This document shows, piece after piece, positions 48,919 to 56,602 of a DNA stretch of 64,000 bases. The position numbers and the translations under genes were made by a program. Position 1 is the stretch's first letter; each line of letters opens with the position of its first letter. The notes beneath the pieces are model-generated. The model made no database searches, was not told where the DNA came from, and was given only the letters and a program-made list of their open reading frames with translations. This DNA is from Bacillus sp. FJAT-27264 (GTDB lineage: Bacteria; Bacillota; Bacilli; Paenibacillales; Paenibacillaceae): NCBI RefSeq assembly GCF_001682855.1, contig NZ_MAQW01000012.1, positions 558,001 to 622,000 on the forward strand. The letters run 5' to 3'.

Positions 48919-49809
48919 TCATGGACAAGAAGTCAATCCGTTAGTGGACTTGATGTGATCTATGAAGCGGGTTGCTGCGGGAGGCATATAGTGATTACTC
49001 CGCCATTTTACCCCCACTTCCCACATCCAGCCTTCATCTGATATCGGCAGCCATACTAATCCTTCCAGCATTAACCCCAAGGTCTGAGGGAGAACAGATA
49101 CACCTAAGCCTGCTTTGATAAAACCGGCGACAGTAATAAGATCTTCGGCATCATAGGTAGAAGCCAGTGAAAAGCCAGTATGCTGGAAGCGCGACAAAAT
49201 GGTCGCTTTTAGGCCGCAGTTGTTTTTGAGACCGATGAACGGCTCGCCGGACAATTCCGCCACACTTAGCGCAGCACGAGCTGCAAACCGATGCTGCCGG
49301 GAGACGACAACATAAAGCGGGATTTCACTGATTGGCAGCCACTCATATTGTTCGGTACCGGATTCTCTAGAGGTGATGACAATATCGCATTGACCTTGGT
49401 CCAATTGCTGATCAATGTCACCTAAATCCCCTTGATGCAGTTCAAAACGAACGTTGGGATACGTGGATTGATAGTTCCTCACAAGGACTGGAATCAAATC
49501 TACACCAAGGATGTTGAGATAGGAGAGGGAGATAAGGCCTGTCTCAGGATTGGACCATTCCCCAATCTCCTGAAGTCCCTCTTCAATCTGCTGAAGGGCT
49601 TGTCCGATACGCCCGGCGAACATTGCGCCAAAACGGTTCAGCTTGACATTGCGTCCATTCCGCTCAAATAGCGGTACCCCGATCTCCCTTTCAAGTTTGG
49701 CAATGGCATGACTGAGTGCCGGTTGCGTTATACGCAGCTCTCTGGAGGCCATAGTCATATGTTCCAGCTTGGCGACCGTCATGAAATATTCCAACTGTGT
49801 CAGTTCCAT
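48919..49809 (-). CDS. LysR-family transcriptional regulator
   Basis: A 296-residue regulator with the LysR helix-turn-helix M-E-L-T-Q-L-E-Y-F-M-T-V-A-K-L-E-H-M-T-M-A-S-R-E-L-R-I-T-Q-P-A-L-S-H-A-I and a two-lobe effector domain (about 90-290; D-I-V-I-T-S, Q-H-R-F-A-A). It is divergent from the SDR gene at 49934 with 124 bp between the start codons, the usual LysR-target arrangement. The inducer is unknown. Confidence 0.92.
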   Translation of the reverse strand: MELTQLEYFMTVAKLEHMTMASRELRITQPALSHAIAKLEREIGVPLFERNGRNVKLNRFGAMFAGRIGQALQQIEEGLQEIGEWSNPETGLISLSYLNILGVDLIPVLVRNYQSTYPNVRFELHQGDLGDIDQQLDQGQCDIVITSRESGTEQYEWLPISEIPLYVVVSRQHRFAARAALSVAELSGEPFIGLKNNCGLKATILSRFQHTGFSLASTYDAEDLITVAGFIKAGLGVSVLPQTLGLMLEGLVWLPISDEGWMWEVGVKWRSNHYMPPAATRFIDHIKSTNGLTSCP

Positions 49810-49933
49810 GATTTACTCCGTTCTTCATGAATATTATTTATTAATTTTATTATTATAATAAATTGGATGTTATATAAATTCAAATATAGAATGAGGTTAT
49901 ACAATAAATCAGCTAATGCAGGAGGAAGATATC

Positions 49934-50725
49934 ATGAATACATTGTATGATCCGACCACAGAGTTCGCAGGGAAAAAGGTGCTGGTGACCGGAGGAACCA
50001 AAGGGATGGGACAGGCCATTGTCCAGCGGCTGATGAGTACTGGTGCAACGGTAATGACCGCTGCCCGTTCAATACCTGGCGAACTGCCGGCAGCACTGAA
50101 ATTTGTTCAAGCTGACCTGGCTACAGAGGAAGGCGTTGGAAAAGTAATTCAAGGGGTAAAAGAGCAGCTTGGAGAGATTGACATCCTGATTCATTGTGTT
50201 GGAGGTTCAACTACACCACCTGGAGGCGCACTGGTTCTGAGTGATGAAGATTGGCTTCGTGAGTTAAGCTGGAATCTGCTGTCTGCCGTTCGCCTGGATA
50301 GAGGGTTGTTGCCTTTAATGGTAGACAAGGGAGCAGGTGTTATTCTCCACTTCGCTTCCATTCAAAGACGGCTTCCACTGTATGAAACAACCTTGGCTTA
50401 TGCCGCTTCTAAGGCAGCTCTGGTTAACTATAGTAAAGGCTTATCTAACGAATTTTCCCCGCGTGGCATTCGTGTGAATACACTATCCCCCGGCTTTATT
50501 CAGACCGAGGCCGCTGACGCCATGATTGAGCGAATCGCGACCGTTGCCGGCAGCAGGGAAAATGCATTGCAGCAATTGATGGATTCACTGGGCGGTATAC
50601 CGTTAGGCCGTCCGGGACTTCCGGCTGAAGTCGCTGAGCTTGCTGCATTCCTGGTGTCAGATCGTGCGGCCTCTATCACAGGCAGCGAGTACGTAATTGA
50701 TGGAGGCACAATCCCGACGGTATAA
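49934..50725 (+). CDS. Short-chain dehydrogenase/reductase
   Basis: A 263-residue NAD(P)-dependent oxidoreductase of the classical SDR family: [13 protein letters not shown] (cofactor), H-C-V-G-G-S (N-A-G-like), active-site S...Y-A-A-S-K-A-A (Tyr and Lys) and P-G-F-I-Q-T near the substrate loop. The end G-S-E-Y-V-I-D-G-G is standard. The frame begins at 49916, but GGAGG lies before the ATG at 49934. The divergent LysR protein probably controls it. Substrate unknown. Confidence 0.9.
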   Translation: MNTLYDPTTEFAGKKVLVTGGTKGMGQAIVQRLMSTGATVMTAARSIPGELPAALKFVQADLATEEGVGKVIQGVKEQLGEIDILIHCVGGSTTPPGGALVLSDEDWLRELSWNLLSAVRLDRGLLPLMVDKGAGVILHFASIQRRLPLYETTLAYAASKAALVNYSKGLSNEFSPRGIRVNTLSPGFIQTEAADAMIERIATVAGSRENALQQLMDSLGGIPLGRPGLPAEVAELAAFLVSDRAASITGSEYVIDGGTIPTV

Positions 50726-50927
50726 ATGGTTTTGCGCTTAGGCTACTTCTAGATGCAGCGTAGCGCTAAGCGCTAGAATGGCTTCTAACTAATATCTATC
50801 CATCTGCTTTATGTTTCTTCTTATCAATCCGCTGAGAGCAACATTTTTTATTTTCTTCATGCAACATTATCCAGTCCTGTCCGTCTGAAAGACAGAACGT
50901 TCTAAACATACGACGAGGTGATCAGAC

Positions 50928-51602
50928 ATGAAGAACAAATACAAAATGCTTGCAGTAACCGCCACCGCCATCCTTTCCCTTTCCATCGCAGGGCAAGGCT
51001 TCGCCGCTGCCGGACCGGGATTTCAAGAAAACAATAATGCCAGAATCCAAATCGCAGTCTCTGGGCTGCAAAAAAAAGGCATCCTTAAGGGAGATCACAA
51101 AGGAAATCTGGAGATTAATGCGACTTTGACCGCTGCCCAGGGCGTTCAGCTGATCGTAAATGCCTTCGGCCTCAACCTGGATACGATCCGCTTCTTCAAG
51201 GAGCCGCAGGCTACCGATTATTTCACTAAGGCGGATGATAAGGCCTGGTACGCACAGGCGCTGATTATTGCAGGGGTTCACGATCTTGGATTGCCGAAGG
51301 ATCTCGACCCGAATAAGACCTGGACGAAGGAAGAATTCACGCATTACTTGATGCTGGCGATGGAGAAGAACAGCAATCTTCCGATGATCAAGCTCCAGCC
51401 CATGGATTTTGATGATAAAGATCAAGTGAGTATCACACTGGACGGAGATGTTCAGCGTGCCCTTGTGCTCGGTATCGCCAAGCTTGATGCAGACCGTAAA
51501 TTCAATCCGAAGCAAGAAATTTCGCGCGGAGCAGCCGCAGAACTGGTCTACAATGCACTGGAATATGTAGCAGCACATCCGGCACCGGATCAGCAGTCTT
51601 AA
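50928..51602 (+). CDS. Secreted SLH-repeat protein (paralogue of 33261)
   Basis: A 224-residue exported protein with a signal peptide (about 1-27, ending G-F-A-A) and three SLH-like repeats. It shares with the protein at 33261 the pattern Q-K-K-G-I-L-K-G, A-A-Q-G-V-Q-L-I, D-D-K-A-W-Y-A-Q-A, N-L-P-M-I-K, D-V-Q-R-A-L-V and K-F-N-P-K-Q-E-I-S-R-G-A-A-A-E-L-V-Y-N-A. It has no other domain, so it is probably a wall-polymer-bound coat or structural protein. GAGGTG precedes the ATG, and a strong terminator follows. Confidence 0.8.
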   Translation: MKNKYKMLAVTATAILSLSIAGQGFAAAGPGFQENNNARIQIAVSGLQKKGILKGDHKGNLEINATLTAAQGVQLIVNAFGLNLDTIRFFKEPQATDYFTKADDKAWYAQALIIAGVHDLGLPKDLDPNKTWTKEEFTHYLMLAMEKNSNLPMIKLQPMDFDDKDQVSITLDGDVQRALVLGIAKLDADRKFNPKQEISRGAAAELVYNALEYVAAHPAPDQQS

Positions 51603-51612
51603 AAAAATGATC

Positions 51613-51659
51613 AAAACAAAGACCATTCCTGCCTCAATGGGCGGAATGGTCTTTGTTTT
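51613..51659. terminator. Strong bidirectional terminator
   Basis: AAAACAAAGACCATTCC pairs with GGAATGGTCTTTGTTTT (17 bp, perfect) around 13 nt. It separates the SLH gene from the convergent desR gene. Confidence 0.9.
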
Positions 51660-51665
51660 TTGTTT

Positions 51666-52268
51666 TTATTTAAACCAGCCTTTTTCCTTGAAACGGGTAA
51701 TCGCCTCGATCCGGTTACCCACGTCAAGCTTATCCAGAATGACAGAAATATAATTTCGAACCGTACCGGTGGTAATATACAACTGACTTGCTATTTCTTT
51801 GGTGTTCTTACCATCAGCGATCAGACCCAGCACTTCTTTTTCCCGTTCCGTCAAGGGATTCACCTCTCCGCCGTAGGCCTGATCCATCAGTTCAGGAGCA
51901 TACATCCGCCGTCCGGCCATCACACTTCGGATGGAGGAGGCTAGTTCTTCACTTGGACTATCCTTAAGCAGATAGGCATGGACTCCAGCCTTCACAGCAC
52001 GCTCAAAATAACCTGCCCGCGCAAAGGTGGTCAGTATCATTGTCTTGCAGCCGGAATTCTTCAGCGCTTCCGCTGCTTCCAGGCCGCTCATCGCCGGCAT
52101 CTCAATGTCCATGATACAAATATCCGGTTTATGTAGCTGCACCAGCGATACCGCTTCCTCGCCGTTACTCGCTCTCCCCACCACCTTCATATCCTCTTCC
52201 AGATCCAGCAGCGAAGCCAGCGCTCCGAGCAGCATACGCTGATCCTCGGCAATTACAATCTTTATCAT
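51666..52268 (-). CDS. desR: DesR-like NarL-family response regulator
   Basis: A 200-residue regulator: receiver with D-I-C-I-M-D-I-E-M-P (phospho-Asp about 54) and a LuxR-type helix-turn-helix (L-T-E-R-E-K-E-V-L-G-L-I-A-D-G-K-N-T-K-E-I-A). In B. subtilis DesR activates the des desaturase gene when DesK senses membrane ordering in the cold. It overlaps desK by 4 bp, and a desaturase gene lies upstream in the same orientation, matching the B. subtilis des-desK-desR order. Confidence 0.9.
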   Translation of the reverse strand: MIKIVIAEDQRMLLGALASLLDLEEDMKVVGRASNGEEAVSLVQLHKPDICIMDIEMPAMSGLEAAEALKNSGCKTMILTTFARAGYFERAVKAGVHAYLLKDSPSEELASSIRSVMAGRRMYAPELMDQAYGGEVNPLTEREKEVLGLIADGKNTKEIASQLYITTGTVRNYISVILDKLDVGNRIEAITRFKEKGWFK

Positions 52269-53401
52269 GTCGTCTCCTCCTTCACCGGTTGTTTGAATGC
52301 ATTGGGAACTCTAATCACAAGGGTGGTTCCTCCGTCCTTCACAATATCCATGGTGCCGTTGACAAATTCAAGTCGTTCTCTCATGCCTTGCAGGCCGTGT
52401 CCTTTAGAATAAATGTTATCCCCAGAAATCCCCGTTCCATTGTCCTTCACAGTAATTGTCAGATCTGTACGGGAAGGATGGATCATTATCCAGCATGCCA
52501 TGGCATTGCTGTGCTTCACCACATTGGTGACCGCTTCTTTAATGCACATGCTGAGTACATTTTCCGTAATAAGAGAGGTATTGGTAAGCTTAGGATTACC
52601 CTCCAGTAGAAAATCGATCTCTGCCGCCTGAAGAAACTGCCGGATGCGTACCAGCTCTTCCTCCAGTCGAATCCCCCGCATCTCTGTCACCATCTCCCGC
52701 ACTTCCTTCAAGGCGCTGCGCGCCGTTCTGCGTACATCGCCTATCTCAACGACTGCTTGCGCAGGATTCTTGTGGATCAGCTTGCCGGCGAGATCGCTCT
52801 TGAGCCCGATCAGGGAAAGCTTTTGTCCCAGGGTGTCATGCAGATCACGGGCAATCCGCTGCCGCTCCTCAAGCTTCACCAGTTCGGAGATACGCTTGTT
52901 GGCATCCTCCAGTTGGCCCTGCAGCTTGTCCTGATTATTGCGGTTATAGGTGGTAACGGGCAGCAGCACGACCGCGATCATACTAACCAGCACAAATGGC
53001 AATTGGCTAATAAACACGGGGTTGCGTGAGAGCAGCACGTAGTTGATGGACACGATTGTGGTTAACAGATGAATGGAATATAGTGTGAAGAAGCCAACCC
53101 TGTTCTGGATATTTCCGATAAAGAAAGCCAGAAACAGCGCAAAATACACATAGCCAAACAAAAGCGTCATCGTAATGGAAACCACAATTTGCACGCTTGT
53201 CCAGAAGTACACCAGCCAGCCTTTGGATATAAAGGATAGTACATAGCACACAAAGAACAGCATGATCATGACGATGCCGGATACCACTTGATAGGTGGAA
53301 GAAGACCGGAAAATGAAATAGAACGGAAGAATGTAAAAGACGACCCACACATAAGGGCTGAGTCCGGTGCTTTTATGAAAAATAGAATACCATTTCTGCA
53401 T
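52265..53401 (-). CDS. desK: DesK-like membrane sensor histidine kinase
   Basis: A 378-residue kinase with about four or five membrane helices in the first 150 residues and no extracellular domain, a coiled-coil linker (L-E-D-A-N-K-R-I-S-E-L-V-K-L-E-E-R-Q) and a HisKA_3 motif R-I-A-R-D-L-H-D-T-L-G-Q (phospho-acceptor His), then a GHKL domain with G-H-G-L-Q-G-M-R-E-R. This is the DesK cold-sensor layout, which reads membrane thickness and fluidity. The start is at 53401 because AAAAGGA is about 9 nt upstream; the frame's TTG at 53422 precedes that site. Confidence 0.9.
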   Translation of the reverse strand: MQKWYSIFHKSTGLSPYVWVVFYILPFYFIFRSSSTYQVVSGIVMIMLFFVCYVLSFISKGWLVYFWTSVQIVVSITMTLLFGYVYFALFLAFFIGNIQNRVGFFTLYSIHLLTTIVSINYVLLSRNPVFISQLPFVLVSMIAVVLLPVTTYNRNNQDKLQGQLEDANKRISELVKLEERQRIARDLHDTLGQKLSLIGLKSDLAGKLIHKNPAQAVVEIGDVRRTARSALKEVREMVTEMRGIRLEEELVRIRQFLQAAEIDFLLEGNPKLTNTSLITENVLSMCIKEAVTNVVKHSNAMACWIMIHPSRTDLTITVKDNGTGISGDNIYSKGHGLQGMRERLEFVNGTMDIVKDGGTTLVIRVPNAFKQPVKEETT

Positions 53402-53482
53402 GTCTGCCATCCTTTTGTTCAAAGTTGTTCATCCTTATATTAGCACAAACTTGACAAGTATCGCTTCTAAGAGAAAACAAAA

Positions 53483-53524
53483 GGAAGAACAGCACCGAAC
53501 AATGATCTTCGGCTCTGTACTTCC
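53483..53524 (-). terminator. Terminator between the desaturase gene and desK
   Basis: GGAAGAACAGCACCGAA pairs imperfectly with TTCGGCTCTGTACTTCC, followed on the minus strand by TTTTG. Desaturase expression can therefore be uncoupled from desKR. Confidence 0.7.
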
Positions 53525-53537
53525 TTAGGTATATGGT

Positions 53538-54602
53538 TCAATCTCCCTGAAGAGTTGGTTTATGCACTGTCAGGACTTCTGCCACACGCTTGGGATTACG
53601 CAGTCTGGCCTTCATCTCTTTGAAGCTCACGAAGCCTTTATTCTCTTCATCCCACAGACGGAAATGGATAGCTTTGAGACTGGTGCCGATCGTAATCGTA
53701 GTCGCCTTTTGCAATGGCGGGGTCGAGTTATGCACTTGTTCCAGATTATAGTTAGGCACCTTCGGGCTTAAATGATGCACATGATGGAAGCCGATATTGC
53801 CGGTAATCCATTGCAGCAGCTTCGGCAGCTTGTAGTAAGAGCTTCCTTCTACCGCAGCTTTCACATAGCTCCACTCGTCTTCGTTCTCGAAGTAGGAATC
53901 CTCGAACTGATGCTGTACATAGAACAACCAGATTCCGAGGAAGCCGGATACAAAGACGATAGGCAGTTGCACCAGCAGGAAGGCTGGCCAGCCAATAGCC
54001 CAAATTAGCACACCGTACAGCACAACAAGCGAAACATTGGTAAGGTACGTGTTCATCCGCTCTTTGCGCTTTGCTCCCTTGGCATTAAAGCGGTATTGAA
54101 GCAAAAACACAGCGATCGGCCCAATGCCGAACATAACAATCGGGTTACGGTAAATCCGGTAGTACAGCCGCTTCCAAGAAGAGGCCTCCGTATATTCATT
54201 CACGGTCATGATCCAGATGTCGCCAATCCCTCTTTTATCGAGGTTGCTGCTGGTTGCATGGTGGATAGAGTGACTATGCTTCCACTGCCGATAAGGAACC
54301 AGTGTCAGAATGCCGGTAATGGTGCCCACGATATCGTTGGCCCGGCGGCTTTTGAAGAACGAGCCATGGCAGCAGTCATGAAAAATGATAAATGTTCGAA
54401 TCACGAAGCCTGCGGCTGGGATCGCGAACAATAGTGTAAGCCAATAGGATACGGATAGGCTGAAGTAGGCGCTACACCATAATACTACAAGCGGCAACAG
54501 CGTATTTATAAGCTGCTTTATACTTCGTGTACGGTCCGTTTTCTCATAAGGGGCTACACTTTTTTTTAGGCTGGCGAGCTGGGCTGACTGATCTTTGCGC
54601 AT
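53538..54602 (-). CDS. des: Acyl-lipid fatty acid desaturase (Des-like)
   Basis: A 354-residue membrane di-iron desaturase. The three histidine boxes are H-D-C-C-H, H-S-I-H-H and H-H-V-H-H, and membrane pairs surround them. In B. subtilis Des introduces Delta-5 double bonds into phospholipid acyl chains to fluidise membranes after cold shock. The frame opens at 54677, but AAGGAGG precedes the ATG at 54602. A perfect palindrome at 54705-54724 lies at promoter distance. Confidence 0.92.
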   Translation of the reverse strand: MRKDQSAQLASLKKSVAPYEKTDRTRSIKQLINTLLPLVVLWCSAYFSLSVSYWLTLLFAIPAAGFVIRTFIIFHDCCHGSFFKSRRANDIVGTITGILTLVPYRQWKHSHSIHHATSSNLDKRGIGDIWIMTVNEYTEASSWKRLYYRIYRNPIVMFGIGPIAVFLLQYRFNAKGAKRKERMNTYLTNVSLVVLYGVLIWAIGWPAFLLVQLPIVFVSGFLGIWLFYVQHQFEDSYFENEDEWSYVKAAVEGSSYYKLPKLLQWITGNIGFHHVHHLSPKVPNYNLEQVHNSTPPLQKATTITIGTSLKAIHFRLWDEENKGFVSFKEMKARLRNPKRVAEVLTVHKPTLQGD

Positions 54603-54704
54603 GGTCGTCGTTCCTCCTTGATGTATCCCCCTGGGGAAACACTCTTCTGCTTCTAAGTATAGAGAAGAGAATGTCATCCTTTAAGACACAAACATCAAGT
54701 AGGC

Positions 54705-54724
54705 AGTATGACATATGTCATACT
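54705..54724. promoter_or_regulatory. Perfect 20-bp palindrome upstream of the desaturase gene
   Basis: AGTATGACATATGTCATACT is its own reverse complement and lies about 100 bp upstream of the desaturase start codon. A half-site-like ATGTCAT recurs at 54671. It is a candidate binding site for the DesR-like regulator. Confidence 0.65.
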
Positions 54725-54885
54725 CTAGCCCGGGACGTATCGCGACCAACCCAACTCGCTAAGCTCAAATCATTAACCGATGGTGGTGTTCTATTGGATT
54801 TATGGCCAGATGACAGGTATACTATTTTTACTTCTATGAGGGTATTGAATTATATTTATGTTTATCAATAAAGGAGAGTTTCAAC

Positions 54886-55098
54886 ATGCCTATTAATCGT
54901 CCTCTATTTACGGACATTGACCTGCAGGAAGCCGTAGATCGGCAGTACCCTGTGCGCGTCTTCCAAGATGATCATCTGGTGAATTCCGGCGGCTTCATCG
55001 TCCGCTTCACGGATTCCGATGTAGTCATTCAATCCCGGGTCAGCGACTTGACCTATTATTCCCGTTCGAACTGCCAGTTCTTTGAGGTCAGACCTTAG
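54886..55098 (+). CDS. Small conserved-looking protein, unknown
   Basis: A 70-residue protein (MPINRPLFTDIDLQEAVDRQ ...) with an excellent AAAGGAGAG binding site. The second half is beta-rich (G-G-F-I-V-R-F-T-D-S-D-V-V-I-Q-S-R-V-S-D-L-T-Y-Y). It has no signal or membrane segment, and I do not recognise a family. It precedes the manganese catalase gene on the same strand by 155 bp. Confidence 0.7.
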   Translation: MPINRPLFTDIDLQEAVDRQYPVRVFQDDHLVNSGGFIVRFTDSDVVIQSRVSDLTYYSRSNCQFFEVRP

Positions 55099-55151
55099 TG
55101 ACTGACTGCAATTGCGTCTGGAATAAGCGTTGTACAAAAAAGTGGCGCAAG

Positions 55152-55179
55152 GCATTTATAAGGAGAAACTGGGTATAGT
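55152..55179 (+). promoter_or_regulatory. Possible sigma-F-type promoter of the Mn catalase gene
   Basis: GCATT (55152-55156) and GGGTATAGT (55171-55179) are 14 bp apart; the latter fits the sigma-F -10 pattern GGNNANANT and the former is one base off GYATA. Upstream position, 75 bp before the ATG, is suitable. Chance matches are possible. Confidence 0.35.
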
Positions 55180-55253
55180 TTCCCACGGTTGGAGACACTA
55201 AGAGCGATGAATGCCGCTTTTGGCAAATTCAACCGATAATGAGGTGCTAGCCT

Positions 55254-56153
55254 ATGTTCAAACGTTTTGACGAGATTGCCATTGAGATTCCGGAGGTAGA
55301 ACGCCCCGATCCCAATGCCGCTGCTGCGGTTCAGGAACTGATGGGCGGGAAATTCGGCGAAATGTCGACCTTGAACAACTACCTGTTCCAATCCTTCAAC
55401 TTCCGCAGCAAAAAAAAGCTTAAACCCTTCTACGATTTGGTTACGAGCATCACTGCAGAAGAACTGGGCCATGTCGAACTGGTTGCCCATGCGGTTAATA
55501 AATGTCTGCACGGCTCCACGAAATACAAAGAACCAGACCAAACACCACTGAATCCGTTAAAAGATATTCGCAATACTTACTTTGGACTAGCCGGCGCACA
55601 GTCCGCGCTTCCCATTGATTCCATGGGCCGACCCTGGAGTGGAGAAAATGTCTTCAATAGCGGGAATCTGATTCTCGATCTGCTGCATAACTTCTTCCTG
55701 GAGTGCGGTGCACGTACTCACAAAATGAAGGTCTATGAAATGACCGATCACCCTGCTGCACGGGAAGTTGTCGGATACTTGCTCGTCCGCGGCGGGGTGC
55801 ATGTCGTGGCCTATGCCAAAGCGCTAGAGGTAGCTACCGGTGTGGATGTCAGCAAGCTGGTGCCGATCCCCTCCCTCAGCAACAAGGCATTCAACGAAAC
55901 ACGAAAGTATGAGGAGAAAAGTCTTCATACCAAGCTGTATACGAACAGCGACGGGGATTTCACAGCGATCAAGCAGATCTGGAAGGGAACTCATCCCGAA
56001 GATGGACAACCGCTTGAAGTTATAGAAGGCTCACCTAAGGGGTATCCGATTGCTGAGGCACCTGAAGTGCCGGAAGAATTCGCTCCCGGCATCTCGGAGG
56101 AGGATTTCAAAGCGATTGCCGCCAGGTTGCAGCAGGCCGCCAATATCCGATAA
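55254..56153 (+). CDS. Manganese catalase
   Basis: A 299-residue di-manganese catalase that dismutates hydrogen peroxide. Ligand-bearing helices are recognisable: S-I-T-A-E-E-L-G-H-V-E-L-V (Glu/His), L-D-L-L-H-N-F-F-L-E-C-G-A-R (Glu/His) and V-R-G-G-V-H-V-V-A-Y-A (His). The family includes B. subtilis YdbD and the spore-coat protein CotJC. GAGGTG precedes the ATG. A possible forespore promoter upstream would fit a spore-associated role, but this is speculative. Confidence 0.92.
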   Translation: MFKRFDEIAIEIPEVERPDPNAAAAVQELMGGKFGEMSTLNNYLFQSFNFRSKKKLKPFYDLVTSITAEELGHVELVAHAVNKCLHGSTKYKEPDQTPLNPLKDIRNTYFGLAGAQSALPIDSMGRPWSGENVFNSGNLILDLLHNFFLECGARTHKMKVYEMTDHPAAREVVGYLLVRGGVHVVAYAKALEVATGVDVSKLVPIPSLSNKAFNETRKYEEKSLHTKLYTNSDGDFTAIKQIWKGTHPEDGQPLEVIEGSPKGYPIAEAPEVPEEFAPGISEEDFKAIAARLQQAANIR

Positions 56154-56164
56154 AAGTAAACGTT

Positions 56165-56210
56165 AAAAAGCCGGGCGACATGACCTCAGAGGGTCTTTCG
56201 TCCGGCTTTT
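56165..56210 (+). terminator. Intrinsic terminator after the Mn catalase gene
   Basis: AAAAGCCGG pairs with CCGGCTTTT, with further pairing CGA/TCG inside, and lies immediately after the catalase stop codon. Confidence 0.8.
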
Positions 56211-56241
56211 CTATGTAGCGCTATGTTGAGTTACCTGAATG

Positions 56242-56400
56242 TCACTTTTTGAGACCGCTGCCCGATCTCATCTTCTCCTTCAGTACATCACGGAAGACGA
56301 CCATCTTCTCGTCCGCTCTCTTCTGCTTGGAATTGGCCACGGGTTGAGGCCTGAAATACTGATGATTGAAAGCCATAATACTATGTACTGTCATATTCAT
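56242..56400 (-). CDS. Small protein of 52 residues, unknown function
   Basis: A short minus-strand gene: MNMTVHSIMAFNHQYFRPQP at the N-terminus, then a basic stretch S-K-Q-K-R-A-D-E-K-M and an amphipathic end F-R-D-V-L-K-E-K-M-R-S-G-S-G-L-K-K. It is preceded by AAGGGAGG, though the spacing (about 11 nt to the first ATG) is long. Residue use looks like a real protein: a hydrophobic N-terminal patch, then a charged helix. No family recognised. It lies between the catalase and RNase J genes and is convergent with the catalase. Confidence 0.5.
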   Translation of the reverse strand: MNMTVHSIMAFNHQYFRPQPVANSKQKRADEKMVVFRDVLKEKMRSGSGLKK

Positions 56401-56602
56401 GCTGGATTCATCCTCCCTTCCGTAATCTTTTCCCTGTCAACATGTCCATGCATTGACTGCTTTCTTCTTTATTAACCCGTATGCCTTACTCTTAAACAGC
56501 TTAAATGCATTTCCATGCGAAAAAGATGGTTTTTTTCATAGCAGGATAATCTCCGGGATTTTCATCCATAATATAGGTAAATTCAGTTGGGGGGGACTGC
56601 CA

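Noticed and set aside
50735..50800. Inverted words GCGCTTAG and CTAAGCGC after the SDR gene
   Set aside because: The arms are short, other pairings are poor and no T-run follows; not good enough to call a terminator or element.
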